Origin: CAYLYP01 sp964387795
GTDB taxonomy: Bacteria; Bacteroidota; Bacteroidia; Bacteroidales; UBA7960
DNA length: 64,000 bases
Direction: 5' to 3'
Assembly (NCBI GenBank): GCA_964387795.1
Contig: CAYLYP010000005.1
Location: 25,876 to 89,875 of the forward strand
Positions 53,364-61,621 of the stretch are shown here, in pieces (position 1 is the first letter of the stretch; each line of letters opens with the position of its first letter). Below the pieces are notes generated by a model. That model saw only the letters and a list, made by a program, of their open reading frames with translations. It searched no databases and was not told the DNA's origin. Made by a program: the position numbers and the translations under genes.

Positions 53364-53807
53364 TTACCGTTTTTGGGGTTGGTTTTGTAAACCATAAATT
53401 TTTGAACTCCAGGGTGAATAAGTACGAGAGACCTTTGATATTGTTAATATCGCACTCTCATTATCATGTAATTCCGATTTGTAAAGGAACAATGCTGTTG
53501 CAATTGCTGCATTTACTTCACCGGAGAGGTCAGATTTTACTGTTTTCACTTCTGCATCCTGTGATTTTTCAGCTTTCTTTTCAAACAAGCCATTAAAGAA
53601 ACCTTTAAAATCGAAGCTGATGATATTGGGGGTATAAGAAAAAGCTACACTTAGAATTATTAGTGCCAAAAACACAATACCCATCCCCAATAATGCCATA
53701 TAACCCCCATAAGGGTCATGTTGGGCAAAAAAGTTTACAGCTTCAGCTTGCTCCATACTTGCATTAGCTAAAGAATCCACAGTGTTATTTACTATTGTAT
53801 CTGTCAT
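53364..53807 (-). CDS. OadG-type (gamma/delta) subunit
   Basis: The 147 residues have a single membrane helix (GGYMALLGMGIVFLALIILSVAF, about 33-55 by position) and a polar tail with KSDLSGEVNAAIATALFLY. This is the OadG/MmdD stabilising subunit pattern, with a longer N-terminus than E. coli-type OadG. It lies 11 bp after the carboxyltransferase gene. Assignment depends partly on position in the operon. Confidence 0.8.
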   Translation of the reverse strand: MTDTIVNNTVDSLANASMEQAEAVNFFAQHDPYGGYMALLGMGIVFLALIILSVAFSYTPNIISFDFKGFFNGLFEKKAEKSQDAEVKTVKSDLSGEVNAAIATALFLYKSELHDNESAILTISKVSRTYSPWSSKIYGLQNQPQKR

Positions 53808-53818
53808 CCCTGTTGCAA

Positions 53819-55378
53819 TTATAATGGAACATTTGAGTGTTTCTTGGGCGGGTTCAGGTCTTTCTTTGTTGCTAAAGACTGCAATGCCCTGATAATCCTG
53901 AACCTTGTATTTCTTGGTTCAATCACATCATCAATGTAGCCATACTTAGCTGCATTATATGGGGTAGCAAATTTATCCTGATATTCTTTCTCTTTATTTG
54001 CAATAAAGGCTGCACGTTCTTCTTCGTTTTCGATGTCTTTTATCTCTTTGGAACTTAAAACTTCGATTGCGCCTTTAGGACCCATAACAGCAATTTCTGC
54101 CATTGGCCATGCATAGTTGATATCACCTCTCAGATGTTTGGAACTCATTACACAATAAGCACCACCATAAGCTTTGCGCAAAATAATTGTTATTTTTGGA
54201 ACAGTAGCTTCACCATAAGCATAAAGCAGTTTTGCCCCATGGATTATGATACCGCCATACTCCTGTGTTGTGCCTGGAAGGAAACCTGGAACATCAACCA
54301 ATGTTACAAGCGGGATATTAAATGCATCACAGAAACGTACAAAGCGTGCTGCTTTACGTGAGGCATTGATATCCAAAACCCCTGCAAGATAGTTTGGCTG
54401 GTTGGCTACAATACCAACTGAAATCCCATTAAAACGTGCAAAACCAACAACAATATTAGGGGCGTAATTGCGATGGACTTCAAGGAATTCACCATAATCC
54501 ACGATGCCATAAATCACATCCTTAACATCATAAGGTTTGTTGGGGTTCTCAGGTATAATTTCATTCAATGAATCTTCAAGACGGTCGATAGGGTCTTCGC
54601 AAGGCATCAATGGTGCTTCTTCCAGGTTGTTTTGTGGAAGATAGCTTAACAACTTACGGATTAATAGGATTCCTTCATTTTCATCATCTGCTATAAAATG
54701 GGTCACACCACTCTTGGTCCCATGAACCATTGCACCACCCAATTCCTGGTCTGTTACCACTTCACCTGTTACGGTTTTTACAACCTTTGGCCCGGTAACA
54801 AACATATAGCTGTTTTCCTTGGTCATGATTGTAAAGTCGGTTAATGCAGGAGAATATACTGCACCACCTGCGCAAGGGCCAAAGATTGCTGAAATCTGTG
54901 GAATAACCCCGCTTGATAAAATGTTACGTTGGAAAATCTCAGCATAGCCTGCAAGACTGTTCACACCTTCCTGGATCCTTGCGCCACCTGAATCGTTGAT
55001 ACCAATAACAGGTGCGCCCATTTTCATGGCTTTATCCATGAGCTTACATATTTTTTCGGCATAAGCCAGTGAAAGCGAGCCTCCAAAAACTGTAAAGTCC
55101 TGGGCAAAAACATAAACAAGACGTCCGTCAATGGTACCATAACCAGTAACAACGCCATCACTGTAATAGGTTTCTTTTTCAAGCCCAAAGTCTGTACATC
55201 TGTGTGTAACAAACATATCGAACTCTTCAAAGCTACCTTCGTCCAAAAGGTTTTCGATACGCTCACGTGCAGTCAGCTTGCCTTTTTTGTGTTGGGTATC
55301 AATGCGTTTTTGCCCGCCACCCTGTTTGGCAAGTTCCCGTTTTTCAAGGAGTTCCTTGATTTTTTCTTCAAAAGCCAT
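53819..55378 (-). CDS. mmdA: Methylmalonyl-CoA decarboxylase/propionyl-CoA carboxylase carboxyltransferase subunit
   Basis: Transfers CO2 between an acyl-CoA (methylmalonyl-CoA) and biotin. In 519 residues the two crotonase-like halves carry GINDSGGARIQEGVNSLAGY, FGPCAGGAVYSPALTDF and, in the second half, TLVDVPGFLPGTTQEYGG. Length and motifs fit MmdA/PccB. With the beta, biotin and OadG-type subunits next to it, the decarboxylating, Na+-pumping direction is more likely than ATP-dependent carboxylation; no biotin carboxylase gene is present. Confidence 0.93.
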   Translation of the reverse strand: MAFEEKIKELLEKRELAKQGGGQKRIDTQHKKGKLTARERIENLLDEGSFEEFDMFVTHRCTDFGLEKETYYSDGVVTGYGTIDGRLVYVFAQDFTVFGGSLSLAYAEKICKLMDKAMKMGAPVIGINDSGGARIQEGVNSLAGYAEIFQRNILSSGVIPQISAIFGPCAGGAVYSPALTDFTIMTKENSYMFVTGPKVVKTVTGEVVTDQELGGAMVHGTKSGVTHFIADDENEGILLIRKLLSYLPQNNLEEAPLMPCEDPIDRLEDSLNEIIPENPNKPYDVKDVIYGIVDYGEFLEVHRNYAPNIVVGFARFNGISVGIVANQPNYLAGVLDINASRKAARFVRFCDAFNIPLVTLVDVPGFLPGTTQEYGGIIIHGAKLLYAYGEATVPKITIILRKAYGGAYCVMSSKHLRGDINYAWPMAEIAVMGPKGAIEVLSSKEIKDIENEEERAAFIANKEKEYQDKFATPYNAAKYGYIDDVIEPRNTRFRIIRALQSLATKKDLNPPKKHSNVPL

Positions 55379-55406
55379 GATATGATGAGGTTTTATATGT
55401 TAAAAA

Positions 55407-55811
55407 TTATTTCTTCTCACAAAGCTCGGTTAATACGCCCCCAGTTGACTTGGGATGTAAGAAAGCAATATCCAGTCCTTCTGCTCCTTTTCGGGGAGCC
55501 TTATCAATAAGCTGAACTCCGCTCTCTTCCAGTTTTGCCAGCGCTCCTTCTATCCCTTTCACTGCAAAGGCGATATGATGTACACCTTCCCCTTTCTTTT
55601 CAACAAATTTCCCTATTGGCCCTTCCGGATCTGTAGATTCAAGTAACTCAATTTTTGTCTGACCAACCATAAAAAAGGCGGTCTTTACCCTTTGGTCTTT
55701 TACTTCTTCTATGGCATAACATTTTAATCCTAAGGTCTGTTCATAAAACTTAATGGACTCCTCAAGGTTTTTTACTGCGATGCCAATGTGTTCAATATGT
55801 GTGAGGTTCAT
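55407..55811 (-). CDS. mce: Methylmalonyl-CoA epimerase
   Basis: Interconverts (R)- and (S)-methylmalonyl-CoA; VOC fold, about 134 residues. Metal ligands fit HIGIAVKNLEESI (N-terminal His), GEGVHHIAFAV (middle His) and the C-terminal acidic strand GGVLTELCEK. First gene of the operon; 28 bp lie between its stop and the mmdA start. Supplies the stereoisomer needed by the decarboxylase. Confidence 0.95.
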   Translation of the reverse strand: MNLTHIEHIGIAVKNLEESIKFYEQTLGLKCYAIEEVKDQRVKTAFFMVGQTKIELLESTDPEGPIGKFVEKKGEGVHHIAFAVKGIEGALAKLEESGVQLIDKAPRKGAEGLDIAFLHPKSTGGVLTELCEKK

Positions 55812-56248
55812 GAATGTAGTATTTTTTTATTTGTTAATGCCTGCATTTCTGATTTATTGATTTGCAGAAAACAAAATCTATTTTGGGCGCAAAGTTATGT
55901 TTTTTAAATTGTTAAACCCAAGCGCTTCACTGAATTTTTTAAAAAATAGATGAGACCCTTATTTGATGAAACTAATATACTGTTTTTCTAATATCTGGAA
56001 TCATTTTTAAAAGTTATTTTATATGTATCTAAAAATATTATAAAATCATCTTTTTAATGCTGCAAATGGCTCTTTATAAGTTATTCAACAAATCCTGCCA
56101 TCAAGTGAACATTAGCATGAAAAACTTGTTTACCAACTGAATAAATTAACAGGGGTAAAAGGGGCAAATGCCCATCCCGGCATAATAAAAAGATGCTTTA
56201 TAGAATTGTTAAGCTTTGCATCAAATACAAAAAACACCATAAAAGCAT
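55812..56248. other. Intergenic region between divergent transcripts
   Basis: No gene. A weak leader-like stretch TGAAACTAATATACTG at 55965 lacks the other blocks and is not scored as a copy. Confidence 0.4.
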
Positions 56249-56256
56249 TATCTTTG
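56249..56256 (+). promoter_or_regulatory. -7 box TATCTTTG upstream of the YitT gene
   Basis: Matches TAnnTTTG. It lies downstream of the open frame's first ATG (56193), which supports translation from the ATG at 56277. Confidence 0.6.
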
Positions 56257-56276
56257 CACAATCAAAAATTCGCTAT

Positions 56277-57149
56277 ATGAAAATCAAAAAAGAGCCCAAA
56301 GAAATTAAACGCGAGCTTAGGTCTTATCTGATTATTGCCTTTGGATTGCTTGTCAATTCTTTTTCATGGACAGCATTCCTAATTCCCTCCGAAATCGTTG
56401 GGGGAGGGATTACCGGAGCCGGGTCTTTGGTATATTATGCAACTGGCTTCCCTGTTTTTGCTACTTTCCTTTTGGCCAACATTGTATTGATAATTATTGG
56501 GATCAAAAAACTTGGTTTTGGTTTTGGTATAAAAACATTATTTGGCATAGGCGGCTTAAGTCTTTTCTTAGGTATCTTGCAACCATTGTTTCCCGAGCCA
56601 ATTGTTAGCGATAAATTTATGGCAGCTATCATTGGGGGTATCCTTGGAGGGGCAAGCATTGGCTTAATCTTTTCTCAGGGAGGCAGCACTGGCGGAACAG
56701 ATATCATTGCTTTGATCATCAACAAATACCGCAATATCAGCCAGGGAAAAATCATCCTTGCGATAGATGTGTTGATAATCAGTTCATCATTTATACTGTT
56801 CAGGTCATGGGAAACCTTAGTATATGGATATGTCAGCATGGGGGTAGCTTCCTATTCAATTGATATGTTCCTCAATGGTTACAGGCAAAGTGTCCAGATG
56901 TTTATCTTTTCAAAGAAACATGAAGAACTGGCCTCTATTATTGCCAATGATCTTGGGCGTGGTGTTACATTTTTAAAAGCTAAAGGCTGGTATTCAAAAG
57001 AAGACACTGAGGTGCTAATGGTAATCATGAAAAGGAACCAAACAAGCAATGTTTACAGGACCATCAAACATATTGACCCCGATGCATTTATTTCTGTGGG
57101 CAATGTAATGGGTGTTTATGGCAAAGGCTTCGACCCCATAAGGCCCTGA
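56277..57149 (+). CDS. YitT-family membrane protein (DUF161 + DUF2179)
   Basis: About 290 residues from ATG 56277. The five or six membrane helices include IIAFGLLVNSFSWTAFLIP and GGILGGASIGLIFSQGGSTGGTD, the two-repeat YitT_membrane (DUF161) signature. The C-terminal DUF2179 domain spans about 225-280 (NDLGRGVTFLKAKGWYS, then TEVLMVIMKRN). Widely distributed in Bacteroidota and Firmicutes; function unknown. Monocistronic, with a convergent T9SS protein gene downstream and a shared terminator. Confidence 0.93.
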   Translation: MKIKKEPKEIKRELRSYLIIAFGLLVNSFSWTAFLIPSEIVGGGITGAGSLVYYATGFPVFATFLLANIVLIIIGIKKLGFGFGIKTLFGIGGLSLFLGILQPLFPEPIVSDKFMAAIIGGILGGASIGLIFSQGGSTGGTDIIALIINKYRNISQGKIILAIDVLIISSSFILFRSWETLVYGYVSMGVASYSIDMFLNGYRQSVQMFIFSKKHEELASIIANDLGRGVTFLKAKGWYSKEDTEVLMVIMKRNQTSNVYRTIKHIDPDAFISVGNVMGVYGKGFDPIRP

Positions 57150-57179
57150 GTAATTAAAAAATACTATTTGAATTCATAA

Positions 57180-57222
57180 AAAAAACAGGCAGTACGATTA
57201 AACCGTATTGCCTGTTTTAATT
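57180..57222. terminator. Bidirectional terminator
   Basis: AAACAGGCAGTACG / CGTATTGCCTGTTT stem between the converging YitT and Asp-box genes, with T runs on both strands. Confidence 0.8.
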
Positions 57223-57241
57223 TTAAGTCTGAATTGGTTCC

Positions 57242-58798
57242 TTACTTTTGAAAAACAATCTTCTGGGTTTTCTGGTATTCAGGGGTTGTAAGCCTGAAGA
57301 AATAGATACCCTCACTTAAATTAAGCGAAGCAGCTTCAAACGATTCAACATAACGCCCGGCTTCAAGCCATTGCTTGTCATAAATCGTTGCTACTACTGT
57401 CCCTTTTGTATCAAGGACTTTTAGCGTAACATAACCAGGGCGTTTCATCCTGAAAGTAGTATATGCAGTATGTGAAAAAGGATTTGGATAAAGTTCCATC
57501 TCATCCCACATATCAGCTTGCTGTTGGGGCACATCAAGGACGAGGGGGTCAACGATAGCAGTAAGGATCGTCCTTACATTATTGTGCATCCGTGTCCAGA
57601 TAGGCCTGATTACATTGTTATGTGCCGATATATTTGTATAATCACCAAAGAAGATGTTTTGATTTGGGACAAAGGGCGATTCACTGATAAGGGTATTAAT
57701 AAATGTTTGTCCACCATCTCCCGAACAGGCAAGAAAGACATCTGTTTGGGTGTCTGCATGGTTCCTACGGTCATAAAAAACAAAATAAAGGTTCCCATTT
57801 GCCTGGTCTATGGCCATCCAGGTAAAGAACTGATGCCTGCCTGGAGGATCATCGTTCACCCTGACGGGTTCCGACCATGTATTTCCCCCATCCACTGATT
57901 TAACAAGCCAGACATCGGTATCATTTTCCCCATTCCGCTGGTCAGTCCAGTTGACATAGATAGTCCCATGGTTTTCTCCCCCACTCAGGTCACAAACCAC
58001 TACCGGCAAGCCATTACACCTTGAAATACCCGGTATGTTATTTTGATCCCAATAGCCCCCTTGCTGGTTGACAAGGATATCATTCTGTAGCCATGTGAGG
58101 CCCTGATCTAACGAACGGTTAAAACGTATCCCATCAGGTCCTGCCCATACAACATATACTTCTCCATTGGACCCAACAGCTGGAACAGCACCTTCAACAG
58201 TATTCCCATCGTCAACACAATTGCCATTAACATTGTTCAACCTAACAGGCTCCATCCACGTTAGTCCCTGGTCGGTTGACCTCGAAAACCTGATAATACT
58301 CTGGCAAGCTGGATCTGATACACCGTATTCGTCAAACTGTGTCCAACTGATATAAATGTTGTTTGTAAACGGGCACACTATAGCCCATTCTTTATCCTGC
58401 GCTTTTGCACCATCAAGCCCCATAAAGGATTTCCTCTCCCAGGCAGCCCCTATCGAATCCTTACTCTGGCATATAATCCGGTCAATCCAATTGCCTTCGG
58501 GTGGATTTGCCAGATGAAAATAATAATACCGTCCTGTTGTATCAACGATTACACATGGATCGCCCCATACGCCCCAGGGACTTTCAAGCGGACCTCCCTG
58601 CCAGCTGAGGCCTCCGTCCTTCGAATAATAATACAAATCAAGGATAATACCGGCTACCATGTGGTCGGTATTTTTTGGATTAACAATTATTGAAGGCTCA
58701 CACACACCATTGGCCTCTGTAATTACAATATTTGTATGCTGGGCATTCAGGATGTTGCCCAACAACAATGAACAAAATAAAAAAAAGCTCTTCTTCAT
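57242..58798 (-). CDS. Secreted Asp-box/BNR repeat protein with T9SS sorting domain
   Basis: The 518 residues begin with a signal peptide (MKKSFFLFCSLLLGNILNAQ). At least five Asp-box units are seen: SKDGGLSW, STDQGLTW, SLDQGLTW, SVDGGNTW and SGDGGQTF, as in sialidase-type six-bladed propellers. The catalytic arginine triad and Asp/Glu pair of true sialidases cannot be confirmed. The C-terminal domain (from LYPNPFSHTAYTTF through EGIYFFRLTT, about 430-518) is a type A T9SS sorting signal, so the protein should cross the outer membrane and be surface-anchored or released. Confidence 0.88.
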   Translation of the reverse strand: MKKSFFLFCSLLLGNILNAQHTNIVITEANGVCEPSIIVNPKNTDHMVAGIILDLYYYSKDGGLSWQGGPLESPWGVWGDPCVIVDTTGRYYYFHLANPPEGNWIDRIICQSKDSIGAAWERKSFMGLDGAKAQDKEWAIVCPFTNNIYISWTQFDEYGVSDPACQSIIRFSRSTDQGLTWMEPVRLNNVNGNCVDDGNTVEGAVPAVGSNGEVYVVWAGPDGIRFNRSLDQGLTWLQNDILVNQQGGYWDQNNIPGISRCNGLPVVVCDLSGGENHGTIYVNWTDQRNGENDTDVWLVKSVDGGNTWSEPVRVNDDPPGRHQFFTWMAIDQANGNLYFVFYDRRNHADTQTDVFLACSGDGGQTFINTLISESPFVPNQNIFFGDYTNISAHNNVIRPIWTRMHNNVRTILTAIVDPLVLDVPQQQADMWDEMELYPNPFSHTAYTTFRMKRPGYVTLKVLDTKGTVVATIYDKQWLEAGRYVESFEAASLNLSEGIYFFRLTTPEYQKTQKIVFQK

Positions 58799-58842
58799 AC
58801 CAATAGTATTGATTCGTCTAATAACAAATATATCAATTTTTT

Positions 58843-59652
58843 TTAGTCTTTCTTTCTTTTTTCAATTGCTTTTGCAATATAAATGCTTGCTTCATAGAGG
58901 ATATAAAGGGGCAGGCCTACCATTACCTGGCTAAACACATCAGGGGGGGTTATTATTGCCGAAACTACAAGGATAATTACAAATGCTGTTTTCCTGTGTT
59001 TTTTCATCAAACTGCTCGTTACCAAACCTATCCGCGCAAGGAAATATACAAAGACAGGGAGCTCAAATACCAAACCGGTGGCAAAGGTTACCCCTGCCAG
59101 GGTCGATATATAGGATCGTAATGAAATCAGGTTGTTAACAGTAGCACTCACCTCATAGCCTGCCAAAAAACTTATGGTGAGGGGGACAATGAGAAAATAG
59201 CTAAACAGCACCCCAACAAAGAACAACATCGATATTGAAAAGACAGCCAATGAAGAAGCATCTTTTTCTTTTTTAGTAAGTGCAGGCGAAACAAAGCGCC
59301 AGAGTTCAAAAATGATATAGGGAAAGGCCAAAATAAGCCCTGCAATAAAAGAAATCCAGATATGTGTTGTAAACTGCCCCGCCATTTCTGTATTGATAAG
59401 ATTAAGGGGCGTTTGATTGATACATAAGGCAGGCATTGAAAACCGTTCAGATAGCATGCAAAGCAGCCTGTTGGTAACAAATGTGCTCTCTTGAGGACTC
59501 AGGATAATGAAATCGAAAATGATATCTTTATAGATAAAAGCCAGTGTTGACGTAATTGCTATAGCAAGGCATGCCCTCACAAGGTGTTTCCTCATTTCCT
59601 GGAAATGCCCCCAAAAAGACATTTGATCCGAACTTTTTTCGTTTAAAGCCAT
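58843..59652 (-). CDS. tatC: Twin-arginine translocase subunit TatC
   Basis: Six-helix core of the Tat translocase, exporting folded proteins. In 269 residues the conserved start FWGHFQEMRKHLVRACLA with the invariant E/R pair, FIIFELWRFVSPALTKKE and the last helices YFLARIGLVTSSLMKKHRK to SAIITPPDVFSQVMV are all present. No tatA/tatB lies nearby. 147 bp separate it from the ferredoxin gene upstream, and the ferredoxin terminator lies between, so the two genes are independent. Confidence 0.94.
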   Translation of the reverse strand: MALNEKSSDQMSFWGHFQEMRKHLVRACLAIAITSTLAFIYKDIIFDFIILSPQESTFVTNRLLCMLSERFSMPALCINQTPLNLINTEMAGQFTTHIWISFIAGLILAFPYIIFELWRFVSPALTKKEKDASSLAVFSISMLFFVGVLFSYFLIVPLTISFLAGYEVSATVNNLISLRSYISTLAGVTFATGLVFELPVFVYFLARIGLVTSSLMKKHRKTAFVIILVVSAIITPPDVFSQVMVGLPLYILYEASIYIAKAIEKRKKD

Positions 59653-59710
59653 ATAATATCAAGGCATCATAAATTCAGGCGTGAAATTAACAAAATTAAC
59701 CGACACCAAC

Positions 59711-59742
59711 AAAAAAGCCCTGTCGTTAAGACAAGGCTTTAC
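59711..59742 (-). terminator. Terminator of the ferredoxin gene
   Basis: AAGCCCTGTC / GACAAGGCTT stem with a T6 run on the minus strand (plus 59711-59716). Confidence 0.8.
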
Positions 59743-59798
59743 ATGATATTCGTTTGATCAACAGACAGAAGCTGGGACCAAGCATCCAAAGAACTTAA

Positions 59799-59966
59799 TT
59801 ATGCTGGATGGATTGCTTCTACAGGACAAACATCAGCGCATGAACCACAATCAGTACATACATCTGGGTCGATTTTATAGATGTCGCCTTCAGAGATAGC
59901 TTCAACTGGGCATTCATCAATGCAGCTTCCGCATGCTGTGCAGTCGTCGGAAATTACGTAAGCCAT
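59799..59966 (-). CDS. 2[4Fe-4S] ferredoxin (55 aa)
   Basis: Short gene of 56 codons, ATG rc at 59964-59966, stop at 59799. It reads MAYVISDDCTACGSCIDECP, then VEAISEGDIYKIDPD, and a second cluster motif CTDCGSCADVCP, ending VEAIHPA. Both CxxCxxCxxxCP motifs are complete, so it binds two [4Fe-4S] clusters. Acts as a low-potential electron carrier in anaerobic or fermentative metabolism, for example with pyruvate:ferredoxin oxidoreductase or hydrogenase (partner not in window). Monocistronic with its own terminator. Confidence 0.96.
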   Translation of the reverse strand: MAYVISDDCTACGSCIDECPVEAISEGDIYKIDPDVCTDCGSCADVCPVEAIHPA

Positions 59967-60341
59967 TTTATAAAAATGTTTGGTTAGTAAAAATGTGTTC
60001 TGTTATCAGTGCAAATATAATCCCTTAATTTGGAATTTTCCTATTTTTTTTATCTCAAAACCTTATTTGTACTATTTATAAATAAATTATTGGACAAATA
60101 CTGCTTTCATCAATAAATTAGGGCTTTTTGTATGAGTTCTATAAAACCCGGAGATATGTTATTAGTTTATCCGTGTCCGTTTTCGTTCATTATTTTTCAA
60201 ATACGAACAAAATAGTATTTCATTAAAACTCAGTCAAAATATCATATATGGCTATTTATCAATTATATATAAAGATTGGCACGTTTGATGCTTAACAAAA
60301 GGGAAAAGAAACCAAATAAAGAAAAATAAAATTTCAGAGCC
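59967..60341. other. Intergenic region between ferredoxin and small secreted protein genes
   Basis: AT-rich, no gene seen. Divergent promoters presumed. Confidence 0.4.
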
Positions 60342-60680
60342 ATGAAAACCAAATCAATAATTTTCAGCACCATATTACTTGCATCCCTTTCTTTTGCAAG
60401 CAATGCACAGGCCGGATCAGGCGATAAACTCAGATTCGTAAGCACAAGTGGTATCATTTACGAAATCCGTACCCTTGTTGAAAACTATATCAATGACATC
60501 CCTTTCGATACCAAAAAAGTTGTCGAAGAACTTCAATTGAGGGAACAAGCTGGAATGTCTATGATACAATTTTCTGATATTAAACAACTCAGGGTTGAAG
60601 AACAGGAAGTTGATGACATCCCTTTTAATACATCCCTTGTAGTTAAAGCCATTAAGGAAGAGAAAATGGCAAAAAAATAG
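60342..60680 (+). CDS. Small secreted protein with a repeated DIPF motif
   Basis: The 112 residues have a signal peptide (SIIFSTILLASLSFASNAQA). The mature part carries two copies of a short unit: NDIPFDTKKVVEE (about 52-64) and DDIPFNTSLVVKA (about 92-104), separated by a charged stretch (EELQLREQAGMSMIQFSD). The unit DIPFxTxxVV occurs in short exported Bacteroidota proteins of unknown role, but I cannot name a family. Monocistronic with its own terminator. Confidence 0.75.
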   Translation: MKTKSIIFSTILLASLSFASNAQAGSGDKLRFVSTSGIIYEIRTLVENYINDIPFDTKKVVEELQLREQAGMSMIQFSDIKQLRVEEQEVDDIPFNTSLVVKAIKEEKMAKK

Positions 60681-60713
60681 CTTTTCAATTGGTAGCATTT
60701 CTATGTGTTTTCG

Positions 60714-60750
60714 GTAAACCGCTTCTTTATGGGGCGGTTTTTTTTTAACC
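60714..60750 (+). terminator. Terminator after the DIPF protein gene
   Basis: AAACCGC / GCGGTTT stem (60716-60722, 60738-60744) followed by T9. Confidence 0.75.
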
Positions 60751-60766
60751 ATTAGCAAATGCTTTT

Positions 60767-60865
60767 TCTTCCACAAATGCACGCAAATGATGCCACAAAT
60801 GCACGCTAATAAAGCCAATCCACAAATTACTCAAATGATACACAAATTATTAGATAATTAGCTCA
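60767..60865 (+). repeat. Dispersed repeat R2, copy 2 (plus internal duplication)
   Basis: Begins CTTCCACAAATGCACGCAAATG; the CCACAAATGCACGC block occurs twice in a row before ATCCACAAATTACTCAAATG. Same family as copies at 5026 and 63107. Confidence 0.7.
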
Positions 60866-60899
60866 TTACCACCTTATGCGACTGGTATTATTGTTCAGG

Positions 60900-60950
60900 G
60901 AAACAATCTTTGCGTTCTTTGCGATAAGCTTTGCGTTCTTTGCGGTTAAA
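60900..60950 (+). repeat. CTTTGCGTTCTTTGCG tandem duplicate
   Basis: Two copies of CTTTGCGTTCTTTGCG separated by ATAAG. Dispersed repeat common in Bacteroidota intergenic DNA; noncoding. Confidence 0.6.
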
Positions 60951-60955
60951 TGTTT

Positions 60956-61019
60956 TTCTTCCACAGATGCACGCTAATAAAGCCAATTCACAAATTGCAC
61001 AAATTATAAGACAATGAGC
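60956..61019 (+). repeat. Dispersed repeat R2, copy 3
   Basis: CTTCCACAGATGCACGC, then CACAAATTGCACAAATT and ATAAGACAATGAGC. Ends at the rloB stop codon. Confidence 0.7.
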
Positions 61020-61616
61020 TCATTCGTTAGTTTTCATGTCGTTAAAAAACACTTCAAATGCTTCGTAAAGGTTGGTATATGAGCCACCTTCAGGAGCCAA
61101 ATGTTTTGAAAAGTCGATAGCCTGTCTTAATTTATCATCTGAACATAAATCCTGCACCCACTTTTCCTTTTCAAGAAATTGGGATGTCTTATCATAATCA
61201 TGGATATACTTTTTCAATGCTTTTTCGACTGCCTTTGCATCTTTGAAATACCGATTTGTTTTTTCATGATGAAGCAAAAACCAATATTCTATTGAAGGGA
61301 GACTTTTACAGAAAAGAAGGTTCTTATTCTTGCGATACTTGTGTTGAAGTTGTTCCAGTTTGATGCGTTCACTTTCGTTACGCGCTGCAACATCAGCATC
61401 AAATACACATATTGCAAAAATATCTTCCCTCAACAGCTCTTCAATTTTCTTTTTCATTTCTGCAATACTTGTGTTGCCAAAAAAACGTGGCTTGATGGTG
61501 CAATAAAACCCAAACAATCTCTTGATATGCAGGAAATAATATTGCTCTGTGATACCTTCGCCGATAATATAAATACCAGTCTTAGGTTCCCGTATTTTTT
61601 GCTTTCGTCCACCCAT
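61020..61616 (-). CDS. rloB: RloB-family protein (AbiLii-like), second gene of a two-gene defence pair
   Basis: The 198 residues show a TOPRIM-like fold with YIIGEGITEQYYF (GEGxTE, about residue 17), FAICVFDADVAARNES (FDxD, about 69) and PSIEYWFLLHHE (about 107), the RloB hallmark set. RloA/RloB-type pairs, called AbiL in Lactococcus, act as abortive-infection systems against phages. Preceded by its ATPase gene with a 5-nt gap, so both are translated from one message. The catalytic Asp residues look intact. Target (nucleic acid cleavage or nucleotide modification) is not established from sequence. Confidence 0.85.
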   Translation of the reverse strand: MGGRKQKIREPKTGIYIIGEGITEQYYFLHIKRLFGFYCTIKPRFFGNTSIAEMKKKIEELLREDIFAICVFDADVAARNESERIKLEQLQHKYRKNKNLLFCKSLPSIEYWFLLHHEKTNRYFKDAKAVEKALKKYIHDYDKTSQFLEKEKWVQDLCSDDKLRQAIDFSKHLAPEGGSYTNLYEAFEVFFNDMKTNE

Positions 61617-61621
61617 TATTT

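Noticed and set aside
55960..56050. Possible further leader copy (TGAAACTAATATACTG)
   Set aside because: Only the first block is similar; the inverted arm, CATCCG and a correctly spaced start codon are missing.
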